Position numbers and translations under genes: made by a program. Below, piece by piece: positions 52,752-61,171 of a stretch of 64,000 nt of DNA. The notes below the pieces were generated by a model. The model did not search any database and was not told where the DNA came from. It saw only the letters and a program-made list of their open reading frames with translations. The number at the start of each line of letters is the position of its first letter. Within the stretch, counting starts at the first letter, position 1. Origin of the DNA: Agaribacillus aureus (GTDB taxonomy: Bacteria > Bacteroidota > Bacteroidia > Cytophagales > Cyclobacteriaceae); the NCBI GenBank assembly GCA_030442055.1, contig JAUJEB010000001.1, forward strand, positions 496,001-560,000, read 5' to 3'.

Positions 52752-55261
52752 AAAAATATTTCTTGCTTGTTGGTATTATTCTTTTCTTATCTTGTGCGGA
52801 GAATCATACTTCTGAAAAACCAGGTGTCGCCGTCGTTCGAATTAATCAACTGGGCTATTTGCCCGGGAGTATTAAGGTCGCGGTTTTCGGGTCAAAAAAT
52901 AATACCACTGTAAAATCATTTTCATTATTTGATGCCGAGACCGATAAAGAGGTATTCAACTCAAAAAATCCCGAATCAAAAGGGGCATATGGTCCGTTTC
53001 AGTCCTCTTATCGCTTAAATTTTAGTGCCTACAACAATCCCGGTAAATACTATATTAAAGCCAATGGTATTAAATCTCCGGCATTCCGCATCAATGAAGA
53101 TGTCTACGACCACACCGCAGATTTCCTTCTGGAATACATGCGCCAGCAACGTTGTGGGTATAATCCTTACCTTACCGATTCGTGCCACCTCAAGGATGGC
53201 TATATTCTGTATAACACCGCAAAAGAAGGAGAGCGCATTGATGTGACGGGGGGGTGGCACGATGCCACTGATTATTTACAGTACACTGCCACCTCAGCCA
53301 ATGCCGTATCGCAATTATTGTTGTCCTATCGAGACAATCCTGAAGCATTTGGCGATGCCTACAAATCAAGCGGATTGCCAGGACCAAATGGTATCCCGGA
53401 CATAATCGACGAGGCTAAATGGGGCATGGATTGGCTCAAAAAAATGAACCCATCTTCCACCGAATATTATAACCAAATCGCCGATGACCGGGATCATGCG
53501 GGTTTTCGATTGCCCAATAAAGATTCGGTAGTGTATGACCCGAAACGAAAGGGTCGACCCGTTTATTTGGCGAATGGCGAAATACAGGGGGCAGTAAAAT
53601 ATAAAAACCGCTCCACCGGCATTGCATCGACTGCCGGAAAATATGCCTCTGCTTTTGCTTTAGGTGCCATGGTCTTAAAAGATTTTTATCCCCGTTATAC
53701 AGATAATCTCCCTAAACGCGCCATAGATGCCTATCGCTATGGGGAGCAAAATCCAGGAGTGAGTCAGACAGCGCCTGGTGGTGCGCCCTATTTTTATGAA
53801 GAGGACAATTGGGTCGATGATATGGAATTCGGAGCAGCTGGTTTGTATAGACTAACCCAAAATGAAAATTATAAAGAAGCAGCCTTAAAATATGCTTCCG
53901 AAGAAAAAACCACCCCATGGATTGGGAAGGACACCGTAGTGCATTATCAGTATTATCCCTTCCTGAATGCCGGCCACTACGAGCTGGCCTCCGCGCTTGA
54001 GTCGAATATGAAAGCTACAGTTGCCTCTTACTATGACATGGGGCTTCAAATGCTACATGACCGAGGCAAGGACAACCCTTTCTACATAGGAGTCCCTTTT
54101 GTCTGGTGCTCCAACAATTTCGTGACAGCGGCAGTGACCCAGAGCAAATTATACCATCGCTTAACAGGTGATGAAACATATCTCGAAATGGAAGCAGCCC
54201 TACGCGATTGGCTTTTTGGCTGCAATATATGGGGAACCTCCATGGTGGTGGGGCTTCCCGACTATGGAGACACACCGGTAGACCCTCATTCTTCTCTCAA
54301 TTTTCTGGAAGGGTACCAAACCAATGGTGGCCTGATCGATGGCCCTGTTTACGGTTCCATAGCCAATAGCCTGATTGGGGTTGAACTCCACAACGAAGAT
54401 GAATATGCTGAATTTCAATCGGAGCTGGCAGTCTATCAGGACGATGTTGGAAGTTTTTCTACCAACGAGCCAACGATGGATGGCACAGCTTGTTTGGTCT
54501 ATTATCTTTCGTCCCTGGAAAGTGAAAGTATTGCGAAAGGACATCAAAAAAAGCAGTATACTTTCGATGAAAGCGGAGCTATTATTAGAGCTGATACATC
54601 GGAAAAGAAAATCAACCTAATGTTTTCGGGAGATGAATACGCCGATGGCGCCGAGGAAATTCTTGATATTCTTGAAAAGTATGGCATCAAAGCCGCTTTC
54701 TTCTTTACCGGAAATTTCTATAGAAACCAGCAGTTTGCTCCTATGATCAAAAAAGCAAAAAAACAAGGGCATTACCTTGGGGCACATTCCGACAAACATC
54801 TGTTGTACAACGATTGGACCGATGAAAAAAAGTTGCTCGTTAGTCAAGAGGAATTTAAATCAGATTTAAAAGCGAACTACACCGAAATGGAACATTACGG
54901 AATCCGGAAAGAGGAAGCTCCTTACTTTTTACCTCCCTATGAATGGAACAATGAGATTATTACCCAATGGGCGGAGCAGATGGATCTGATTTTGATTAAT
55001 TATACCCCAGGTACGTTATCACACGCCGACTATACCACACCTGGCACGGACAATTTTAAAAGCAGCGACAACATCATGCAATCTATTCTGTCCCTGGAGG
55101 AAAAAAAGGGGTTGAATGGGTTTATGCTACTCTCGCACATCGGCACCCATCCCGATCGCAGCGATAAATTTTATTCAAGGCTCGATGAACTTATTTCAAC
55201 ATTGCAAGAAAGAGGCTATGAATTTGAATCCTTGGAAAATATTTTGAACTTAAAGAAATGA
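52748..55261 (+). CDS. GH9 glycoside hydrolase-polysaccharide deacetylase fusion, lipoprotein
   Basis: The 837-residue protein has a lipoprotein signal (LFLSC, Cys16). An N-terminal Ig-like CelD_N domain (about 28-118: VVRINQLGYLPGSIKVAVFG) precedes a GH9 (alpha/alpha)6 barrel (about 125-595). It has GGWHDATDYLQY, with the catalytic Asp pair at 172 and 175, and a late STNEPTMDGTA with probable acid Glu574. From about 620 a NodB-type deacetylase domain follows: LMFSGDEYADG, GAHSDKHLLYND for the metal-binding HxxxH, and FLPPYEW. Most GH9 members are cellulases, but some related enzymes act on glucosamine oligomers. With the deacetylase module and amino-sugar neighbours, a chitosan/chitin-oligomer exo-enzyme is plausible. 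Not proven. Confidence 0.9.
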   Translation: MKKYFLLVGIILFLSCAENHTSEKPGVAVVRINQLGYLPGSIKVAVFGSKNNTTVKSFSLFDAETDKEVFNSKNPESKGAYGPFQSSYRLNFSAYNNPGKYYIKANGIKSPAFRINEDVYDHTADFLLEYMRQQRCGYNPYLTDSCHLKDGYILYNTAKEGERIDVTGGWHDATDYLQYTATSANAVSQLLLSYRDNPEAFGDAYKSSGLPGPNGIPDIIDEAKWGMDWLKKMNPSSTEYYNQIADDRDHAGFRLPNKDSVVYDPKRKGRPVYLANGEIQGAVKYKNRSTGIASTAGKYASAFALGAMVLKDFYPRYTDNLPKRAIDAYRYGEQNPGVSQTAPGGAPYFYEEDNWVDDMEFGAAGLYRLTQNENYKEAALKYASEEKTTPWIGKDTVVHYQYYPFLNAGHYELASALESNMKATVASYYDMGLQMLHDRGKDNPFYIGVPFVWCSNNFVTAAVTQSKLYHRLTGDETYLEMEAALRDWLFGCNIWGTSMVVGLPDYGDTPVDPHSSLNFLEGYQTNGGLIDGPVYGSIANSLIGVELHNEDEYAEFQSELAVYQDDVGSFSTNEPTMDGTACLVYYLSSLESESIAKGHQKKQYTFDESGAIIRADTSEKKINLMFSGDEYADGAEEILDILEKYGIKAAFFFTGNFYRNQQFAPMIKKAKKQGHYLGAHSDKHLLYNDWTDEKKLLVSQEEFKSDLKANYTEMEHYGIRKEEAPYFLPPYEWNNEIITQWAEQMDLILINYTPGTLSHADYTTPGTDNFKSSDNIMQSILSLEEKKGLNGFMLLSHIGTHPDRSDKFYSRLDELISTLQERGYEFESLENILNLKK

Positions 55262-55304
55262 AAAGAACAATACGAAAAAAGGTTTTGGAAGTAAAATCCG
55301 GGCA

Positions 55305-56504
55305 ATGGAAAATACCAAAGTAACAGCATTTAATATTCGTATTCGTACGATTGATGTACTAAGGGCTTTGACAATGTTCCTGATGATCTTTGTCAACGAC
55401 CTTTGGTCGCTTACCGGAGTTCCAAAATGGCTGGAACACACTGCGGCTGATGAGGATGGTATGGGTTTTTCGGATATTATTTTTCCTTTGTTCCTTTTTA
55501 TTGTTGGCCTGTCTATACCGTTGGCCATTAACATACGGATCGAAAGACATCAGTCCCGTTCAGTAATCTTTGGCCACATCCTGACAAGAACGATTGCCCT
55601 ACTGACTATGGGTTTTTATATGGTCAATTACGAGGTAATCAATCAGGAAGCTATGGGTTTGAGCAAGAGCATATGGCAAATGCTGATGGCCACTGCTATC
55701 TTTTTAATTTGGATGGATTATAAGCGCCTGTCCAACTTAAACAAAAAACTGGTCTTGGCTTTAAAAATAACAGGCTTATTGCTATTGGCGTATTTGGCCT
55801 GGATTTATAAGGGTGGCCCCTTAGAAAATATTTCCTGGATGAAACCTCATTGGTGGGGCATATTAGGTCTTATTGGTTGGGCCTATCTGCTTAACTGTTT
55901 GCTTTACCTGCTGATCGGACGAAGGTTATTTTACTTAGTGCCCGCATTTGCAATTTTGCTCTTCATGAATGTACAGGAAAATGGTTTTTTTAAATTCACC
56001 CCAGACTTTAAGTTGGTTATCAGTGCTTCAAACCATGCCCTGGTAATGGCAGGGATGTTATGTACTGTTCTCTATCTTAAGTTTCGAAATGAGAAAAGTA
56101 ACCTAAACCAATTCTTGGGACTTGTTTCTTTTATAGGCATCATTTTTATCTGCTATGGATTTCTTATTCGTCCTGCATTTCCCATATCAAAAATTTTAGC
56201 GACACCATCGTGGGCAGCCATTTGTATCGGTATCGGTTATTTGCTCTATGCTATGCTCTATGTCATGATCGACAAACACGGTTACCACAGGTGGGCAAAT
56301 CCTATTAAACCTGCAGGTACCAGCACGCTTACCTGTTATTTAATGCCATATTTCATATACCCGGCAATAGTACTGACCGGATTTCAGTGGCCGGAGTTCA
56401 TATCAAACGGTTTTATTGGAATTCTAAAATCGCTCCTTTTTTCATTGGCCATTATACTATTTGTGGGGGTGTTAGAAAAAAAGAATATCCGCCTCAGGAT
56501 ATAA
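55305..56504 (+). CDS. DUF5009 membrane protein (heparan-alpha-glucosaminide acetyltransferase-like)
   Basis: This 399-residue integral membrane protein has about ten transmembrane helices. The first segment (RTIDVLRALTMFLMIFVNDL) and DIIFPLFLFIVGLSIPLAI are the signature of the DUF5009/DUF1624 acyltransferase group, which includes lysosomal heparan-alpha-glucosaminide N-acetyltransferase. HTAADEDGMGFSD provides the usual conserved His/Asp region. Such proteins may acetylate terminal glucosamine across the membrane. It is the last gene of the plus-strand group, 43 bp after the GH9-deacetylase fusion, which fits an amino-sugar pathway. Confidence 0.88.
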   Translation: MENTKVTAFNIRIRTIDVLRALTMFLMIFVNDLWSLTGVPKWLEHTAADEDGMGFSDIIFPLFLFIVGLSIPLAINIRIERHQSRSVIFGHILTRTIALLTMGFYMVNYEVINQEAMGLSKSIWQMLMATAIFLIWMDYKRLSNLNKKLVLALKITGLLLLAYLAWIYKGGPLENISWMKPHWWGILGLIGWAYLLNCLLYLLIGRRLFYLVPAFAILLFMNVQENGFFKFTPDFKLVISASNHALVMAGMLCTVLYLKFRNEKSNLNQFLGLVSFIGIIFICYGFLIRPAFPISKILATPSWAAICIGIGYLLYAMLYVMIDKHGYHRWANPIKPAGTSTLTCYLMPYFIYPAIVLTGFQWPEFISNGFIGILKSLLFSLAIILFVGVLEKKNIRLRI

Positions 56505-56659
56505 TCATCTCAAGATTGCCAAAGGATTCTCACGATTTTAGGGAGCTCTCAAAACCACTCGGTCCAGGTTGTACTATCAATTGAAGTGTCCGGGCTTTTA
56601 TTTTGTTCGATTTATTAACTTTATATTTTAACCAGTTGAAATGACAAAATAGCTTCAAT

Positions 56660-57154
56660 ATGCAACACGCTTCAATAACTGAGTTCTTGCAATACTATTC
56701 AAAAGTCAAGGGCAGAACCAAGAAGGTAGTTTCTCTCATTACAGAAGATAATATAACTTATTCACTTAATGAAAAACAATTCTCTATCGGTGATCTTGCC
56801 AGGCATATTCCCCTGGTAGAGCTTCATTTCTATTTACCAATTATCAAGGGTCATGCATCAGGCTATTCCGGTTGTGACGCTTCATTTGCACCTGATACTG
56901 CATCAATTTTGGCGCTTTATGAGCAGGCTGAGTTGGAAATGGAGGATATACTGAAAGACAAACCTGCAGAATTTTTAAAGCAGAGAATAAAAATGCCGAA
57001 AGGAGACATTAGCCTATATAAATGGCTAAGACTCATTCTAGAACATGAGATACATCACAGGGGGCAAATCTATCAGCTATTATCTGCGAGCGGTGTCTCA
57101 GTGCCTAACATTTTTGGACTGAGTAGCGAAGATTTGATTAGCATTTCCAGCTAA
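56660..57154 (+). CDS. DinB-family protein
   Basis: The 164-residue protein has the four-helix DinB pattern. Metal-binding histidines are expected at LARHIPLVE (about 53) and at LEHEIHHRGQIYQLL (about 135-140). DinB-like proteins are metal-dependent thiol transferases or unknown enzymes often linked with stress. It stands alone on the plus strand, 155 bp after the DUF5009 gene, with its own upstream region, and converges with the AraC gene. No connection with sugar metabolism is visible. Confidence 0.88.
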   Translation: MQHASITEFLQYYSKVKGRTKKVVSLITEDNITYSLNEKQFSIGDLARHIPLVELHFYLPIIKGHASGYSGCDASFAPDTASILALYEQAELEMEDILKDKPAEFLKQRIKMPKGDISLYKWLRLILEHEIHHRGQIYQLLSASGVSVPNIFGLSSEDLISISS

Positions 57155-57211
57155 ACACAAAAATTAAGGATACAATCAGCGCCTGCCTAATTTAAGAAAA
57201 CCAGCCTCAAT

Positions 57212-57982
57212 TTAGTTTAAGAATGACAACAGTTGTTTAGGCGTGTACCCTGACCACCGTTTCACTTCCTTGATGAAATGGTTTTGATCATAATACCCGT
57301 AGAAAAAAAAATCTTTTGTTAATCCGGTTTGCCTGATATGCCGGATGGCAAGCCTACAGCGCAGCATAGATTGAACCTGCTTGGGTGTAAATCCAGAATA
57401 CTTCAAGGTTACTCTTTGCAGATGCCTTTGGCTTACACCAAGTTTCCTTGATAATTTGTCAATACCGGTAGCGTAATGCTTCCCGTTAAAAAGCAGGGTC
57501 AGAAATTGATTCCAGCTTACAAAGCCGTTTCGGTCGGTCACATAATTCCGTTTTTCCATGAAATTATTCAAATACCCCAGAAAAACATCCAGCTTGTTAT
57601 GCCGAAAACAAGAAGTCAGCCAATTTACCGAAGGAAGAATTTCATCCTGCAAAATGATTTTATTAGTCAAATCCTTAACCTCTTCCTGAAATATAGGCAG
57701 CGTGCTACCCAGCTGAAAGGTGACACCGAAAGCAAGATTTCCCTCGGGATGGACATATTCTGCAAAATTACTCCTTGGTCCAAGAATCCGGGTATCCCGA
57801 ACGGTTACCAATTCAACATTATCCTTCACAGAATATGGCGTTCCCAGCGTAAAAACCCAATTTACATAAGGGTAGGCGAAAAGGTATTCCGTCAGTCTCT
57901 GTTTACCAGCGCTGAGGTCCAGCAGCCAGTAGTATCTGACGACATTACTCAAATGTCCCGGTGGCGCAAATAATTGGTACAT
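57212..57982 (-). CDS. AraC-family transcriptional regulator
   Basis: The 256-residue protein has an N-terminal ligand-type domain of the DUF6597 kind (YQLFAPPGHLSNVVRYYWLL, then GPRSNFAEYVHPEGNLAFGV). A C-terminal AraC double helix-turn-helix follows (about 160-255: GIDKLSRKLGVSQRHLQRVT, then YGYYDQNHFIKEVKRWSGYT and PKQLLSFL). It follows the ketopantoate reductase-like gene on the minus strand with a one-base gap, so the two form an operon. Its target is unknown; no operator was recognised. Confidence 0.93.
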   Translation of the reverse strand: MYQLFAPPGHLSNVVRYYWLLDLSAGKQRLTEYLFAYPYVNWVFTLGTPYSVKDNVELVTVRDTRILGPRSNFAEYVHPEGNLAFGVTFQLGSTLPIFQEEVKDLTNKIILQDEILPSVNWLTSCFRHNKLDVFLGYLNNFMEKRNYVTDRNGFVSWNQFLTLLFNGKHYATGIDKLSRKLGVSQRHLQRVTLKYSGFTPKQVQSMLRCRLAIRHIRQTGLTKDFFFYGYYDQNHFIKEVKRWSGYTPKQLLSFLN

Positions 57983-57983
57983 A

Positions 57984-58898
57984 CTACCTGCTAAGGGCTG
58001 ATTTTAACTTTATCAGATCTCCCAACAATTTTGTTTCCAAAACAAAATTTTCCATATGCTTTTTCAAAGCTATTCTATGAATTTCGAAATTCAAGGTATC
58101 TATTTCTGTTTCTCTGTTATTACGAATATCTTGAAGTGTGGATATGAATTGACCGTCAGACATTTTACTTATAGTGATCACTTGATTTTCAATTTCTTCA
58201 GATTCCAGGTCTATCCCCTCCCCTTTCGAAATCACGACACATTCCTTAATAATTCTTTTGGCCAGTGAAAAAGTCTCCTTATCTCTGTGAAATACACCGT
58301 TATCAACCTCCAACAACGGACAAATCGAATTGAATACGCAGTTGGCAATGGCCTTCTTCCAAACAATTCGTTCTATCAGTTTTTCTGCTGTGAAGCCAAA
58401 TCCAGGCGTATCAATCTGATTCACTACCGCCTCCACACTAAATTTACGCTGTCTCACCACACCTATGGGAGATGCAGATACAGGTTTGTAATTAACCTCG
58501 TTCTTTGAGATACGCTGACTTGTGGCAAACAATACACATCTAAATACATCCTGAAAGCCATTTTCAATAAAAGGCCGCTCGACACCCAGGCCATTTTGCA
58601 AAATAACAATCGGTGAGTCGTGAATCTTTCCTTTCAGTTTTTCACAAAGCCTCGCGTTTCCGAAAGACTTATTGGTAAGGATGATTAGTCCGTCTAAAAC
58701 CGGTAAGTTGATAAGCGTATTAAACTTGATTTCAGCTTTAAGTTTACTATCATCTTTTAGGCTCAATGTAATTTCTTCATAATATGAACTTCCATCATCA
58801 ACACTTCCTCGAATGATTTCCACATCTTTCCCATTAATTTTCAAAAATACAGCCAGCGCTTTTCCAATGGCTCCTGCCCCAATAATATAGATTTTCAT
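57984..58898 (-). CDS. Ketopantoate reductase-like (ApbA/PanE family) protein
   Basis: The 304-residue protein starts with a dinucleotide-binding loop (MKIYIIGAGAIGKALAVFLK) and has VILQNGLGVERPFIENGFQD, the NG-type motif of the family. IERIVWKKAIANCVFNSICP, with the conserved Lys and Asn, marks the substrate-binding helical domain. Members reduce 2-dehydropantoate with NADPH, but many paralogues act on other keto acids. It is encoded next to an AraC regulator rather than with pantothenate genes, so the true substrate is uncertain and no panE symbol is given. Confidence 0.88.
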   Translation of the reverse strand: MKIYIIGAGAIGKALAVFLKINGKDVEIIRGSVDDGSSYYEEITLSLKDDSKLKAEIKFNTLINLPVLDGLIILTNKSFGNARLCEKLKGKIHDSPIVILQNGLGVERPFIENGFQDVFRCVLFATSQRISKNEVNYKPVSASPIGVVRQRKFSVEAVVNQIDTPGFGFTAEKLIERIVWKKAIANCVFNSICPLLEVDNGVFHRDKETFSLAKRIIKECVVISKGEGIDLESEEIENQVITISKMSDGQFISTLQDIRNNRETEIDTLNFEIHRIALKKHMENFVLETKLLGDLIKLKSALSR

Positions 58899-59061
58899 AT
58901 GATTTTGTTTGAAGATTACTTTTTACTTAGACCAATAATCGGAATCCACAGTAAATAAGTATAGTAAAAGCTGGACATTTCCATTGCATTTGAGCTACCA
59001 ACCACATTGACCTCCTCCCATTAACCGGCACGGGCAAAAGTGGAATACCCCGGCTCTTAAT

Positions 59062-59145
59062 CTTCTAACCAACTAATAATCAAAACATAGCACATTCTGC
59101 GTCGGGAGGTGAGTTATGCCAGCTTTCCTTGAAAATCATCCGGCA
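59062..59145 (+). repeat. Third, partial copy of the dispersed repeat
   Basis: CTAACCAACTAATAATCAAA, followed by ACATAG and TCTGCGTCGGGAGG, matches 32379-32422 with few changes. A later CTTGAAAATCA matches the ATTAAAAATCA block after a small insertion. The TGTACCC start block seen in the other copies is missing. Confidence 0.5.
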
Positions 59146-59163
59146 ATTTCAACAGATAAGCTC

Positions 59164-59208
59164 CCCTACCGGCTTCCAGGCTATCAAGTGAGCGGTAAGC
59201 CGGTAGGG
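59164..59208 (-). other. Strong hairpin in the 3' region of the GH76 gene
   Basis: CCCTACCGGCTT (59164-59175) pairs perfectly with AAGCCGGTAGGG (59197-59208) with a 21-base loop. It lies 22 bp past the GH76 stop codon. No T-run follows on the minus strand, so it may be an RNA-stabilising structure or a weak terminator. Confidence 0.55.
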
Positions 59209-59230
59209 AACAGCTGAATTAAAGGATTTA

Positions 59231-60955
59231 TTACTTCACCATCAATTTGCTGGTCATAACATTGACACCATTTTCAACCAGCCTGAGGATATAACTTCCT
59301 GGGTTAAGTCCCGCTGTTGAGATGAACACACCTCCATTGGATACCTGGGCAGCGTCATGAAGAAACCGCCTTCCGGTAAGGTCAAAAAGTGTAATTTCGA
59401 CATGATTGATGTGACTTCCAGTTTGAATTTTCAAGAAATTACCGCTGACAACAGGGTTGGGAAAGAATGCCGTGCGAACTAAATCCGTTTCAGACAGTGC
59501 TAGGTCATTACCTTGTTTGTCAATACCTGACGCTGATTTTATATTAGCGTTGGGTTCATCATTTAATACTGTATCCTGACCTAGTCGACTTGTACTCACC
59601 TGCGATATAACTATCGAGCTCAACTCGTCATTGAATCCATCATCAGCCAGACAGGTATCATCGCCTGACTTTACAAGCGAGGTACCTGTAAAATCATGGT
59701 GTTGGTACAACGTAGCCTGATAACCACTCTGTACTTTGATTGATGACACCTGGTCGTTTGCAACACCCAATGCCTGGAGCTGGCTTAGCGTATAACTGCC
59801 GACGCCAAGAGGAACCGATGAGCCGGTATAAGAGCAGTGTTCATATACGGTAACTGGAGGTACCGGGGCGCTAAACCCTAAGTCGGCAGCTATCTCCAGC
59901 ATCATGATTCCACTTAGGTGGGCCGACATCCAGGTAGCACTTCCGGGGGTGGTTGCCCAGTCAACACCTATAAGGTTATAGGTCCGGTTAAACCCGGTGG
60001 CATGTATGGATTGGGCCTGAGCTTCAAGCACTGCTTTATAAGCATCTCTTTTGGCAATTGGCACCGCAGATTCATTTGCCAACAAGGCCAGATATCGTAC
60101 GAGTATTCCTTTGAACAAAGCGGCATCACCATTTCCTTCATTTCTAAAGATGCCATTCGTGCTCAATTCAGTAGACTGAATGGCAAAATCGGCGGTTTGA
60201 ATCGCATCATTGAGATAGGCGGAATTGTTGGTAGACTGATACATCTCCAACGCCGCCCCTATAAATACACCATAGTTATAGGTAAACTGCCAATAATCAA
60301 TAGCACTGTTTCCAGTGCGATTGATCCCATCGTTGATCCTGCCTGAAGATTCGCGAAGCGTATTTTTCAGCCACGTATAGAGGTTCGTAGCCAGTGTTAG
60401 CTCCCATGAATGTCCCCACTTTTGATGTCTTCGACAGGCATAGATAATGGCAGGAGCATTGGCAGGTGTGTTTTTATAGTCCAATTGTGTTTTTCTCCAG
60501 GCTATGCCGCCACCCTGGTTGTTATTCTCGCCCGTCTTGATATCATTCCAAAGGTCTGTGGAAATCGTAAGAAAAGTACCATTTCCGGTAGCTTCGTAAG
60601 CTCTAAACAGTGAAAGCGCGAACCACTCCATGTCGTCATAATAGTCATTGTAAATAGAACCACCATTGTTGCTACTCCAGTTATTAACCAAAGTATTAAT
60701 ACGCGTTACATACTTGCTATCAGAGGTTCTCAAATAGGCATCTACCAACACATCAAGCGCGTGTGCATTCCACCAATAGTGAAAATAAGTATTGCTGGTT
60801 CCATTATTCTCAATATAATAGGAACCGTTTGTTGATCTGAATGAGTTGTGCAGCTTATCTTGAGCACGATCGGCCAAGACTGAATAGCTCTCATATTGAG
60901 CTTTGGCACAAATACTCATCATTAATCCAAAAAGCGTCAAGTAAATTGTTTTCAT
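59231..60955 (-). CDS. GH76 endo-alpha-1,6-mannanase-type enzyme with crystallin-like module and type IX tail
   Basis: The 574-residue protein has a signal peptide (IYLTLFGLMMSICAKAQ). A GH76 (alpha/alpha)6 barrel covers about 22-365, with the catalytic Asp pair Asp107-Asp108 in YNDYYDDMEWFALSLFRAYE, GGGIAWRKTQLDYKNTPANA and YNYGVFIGAALEMYQ. A beta/gamma-crystallin-like module follows (about 375-458: VYEHCSYTGSSVPLGVGSYT; LYQHHDFTGTSLV; DELSSIVI). The C-terminus (AFFPNPVVSGNFLKIQTG...GSYILRLVENG) is a type IX secretion sorting domain. It should be displayed on or released from the surface and cut alpha-1,6-mannan backbones. It belongs with the GH92 and GH125 genes upstream on the same strand. 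Confidence 0.92.
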   Translation of the reverse strand: MKTIYLTLFGLMMSICAKAQYESYSVLADRAQDKLHNSFRSTNGSYYIENNGTSNTYFHYWWNAHALDVLVDAYLRTSDSKYVTRINTLVNNWSSNNGGSIYNDYYDDMEWFALSLFRAYEATGNGTFLTISTDLWNDIKTGENNNQGGGIAWRKTQLDYKNTPANAPAIIYACRRHQKWGHSWELTLATNLYTWLKNTLRESSGRINDGINRTGNSAIDYWQFTYNYGVFIGAALEMYQSTNNSAYLNDAIQTADFAIQSTELSTNGIFRNEGNGDAALFKGILVRYLALLANESAVPIAKRDAYKAVLEAQAQSIHATGFNRTYNLIGVDWATTPGSATWMSAHLSGIMMLEIAADLGFSAPVPPVTVYEHCSYTGSSVPLGVGSYTLSQLQALGVANDQVSSIKVQSGYQATLYQHHDFTGTSLVKSGDDTCLADDGFNDELSSIVISQVSTSRLGQDTVLNDEPNANIKSASGIDKQGNDLALSETDLVRTAFFPNPVVSGNFLKIQTGSHINHVEITLFDLTGRRFLHDAAQVSNGGVFISTAGLNPGSYILRLVENGVNVMTSKLMVK

Positions 60956-61171
60956 TTCTCGTGGGTTAGATTAAACATATTGTTACTTGTAAAAAATGTA
61001 TCCTACATGATGTCAGATGCTTATAAATTATGGATCTGATATCAGTGGGAAGACTTACTTCCCGGTCCGGAAATTTCTTTCTAAAAATTGGTTACCCTTC
61101 AAGGCTTAAATCTATATAAGACAACCTTTTTCCACTGGTTTAATAAAAGGAAGGCTATCTTATGCCATTAA

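Larger units (their letters stand above)
58899..59230. other. Gap between the GH76 gene and the ketopantoate reductase-like gene
   Basis: These 332 bp hold a third partial copy of the dispersed repeat (59062-59145) and a strong hairpin (59164-59208). The first ~160 bases contain nothing that I can name, though they must include the promoter of the 57984-58898 gene. Confidence 0.5.

Noticed and set aside
59164-59208. Terminator of the GH76 gene
   Set aside because: The stem is strong, but no T-run follows on the minus strand; recorded only as a hairpin.
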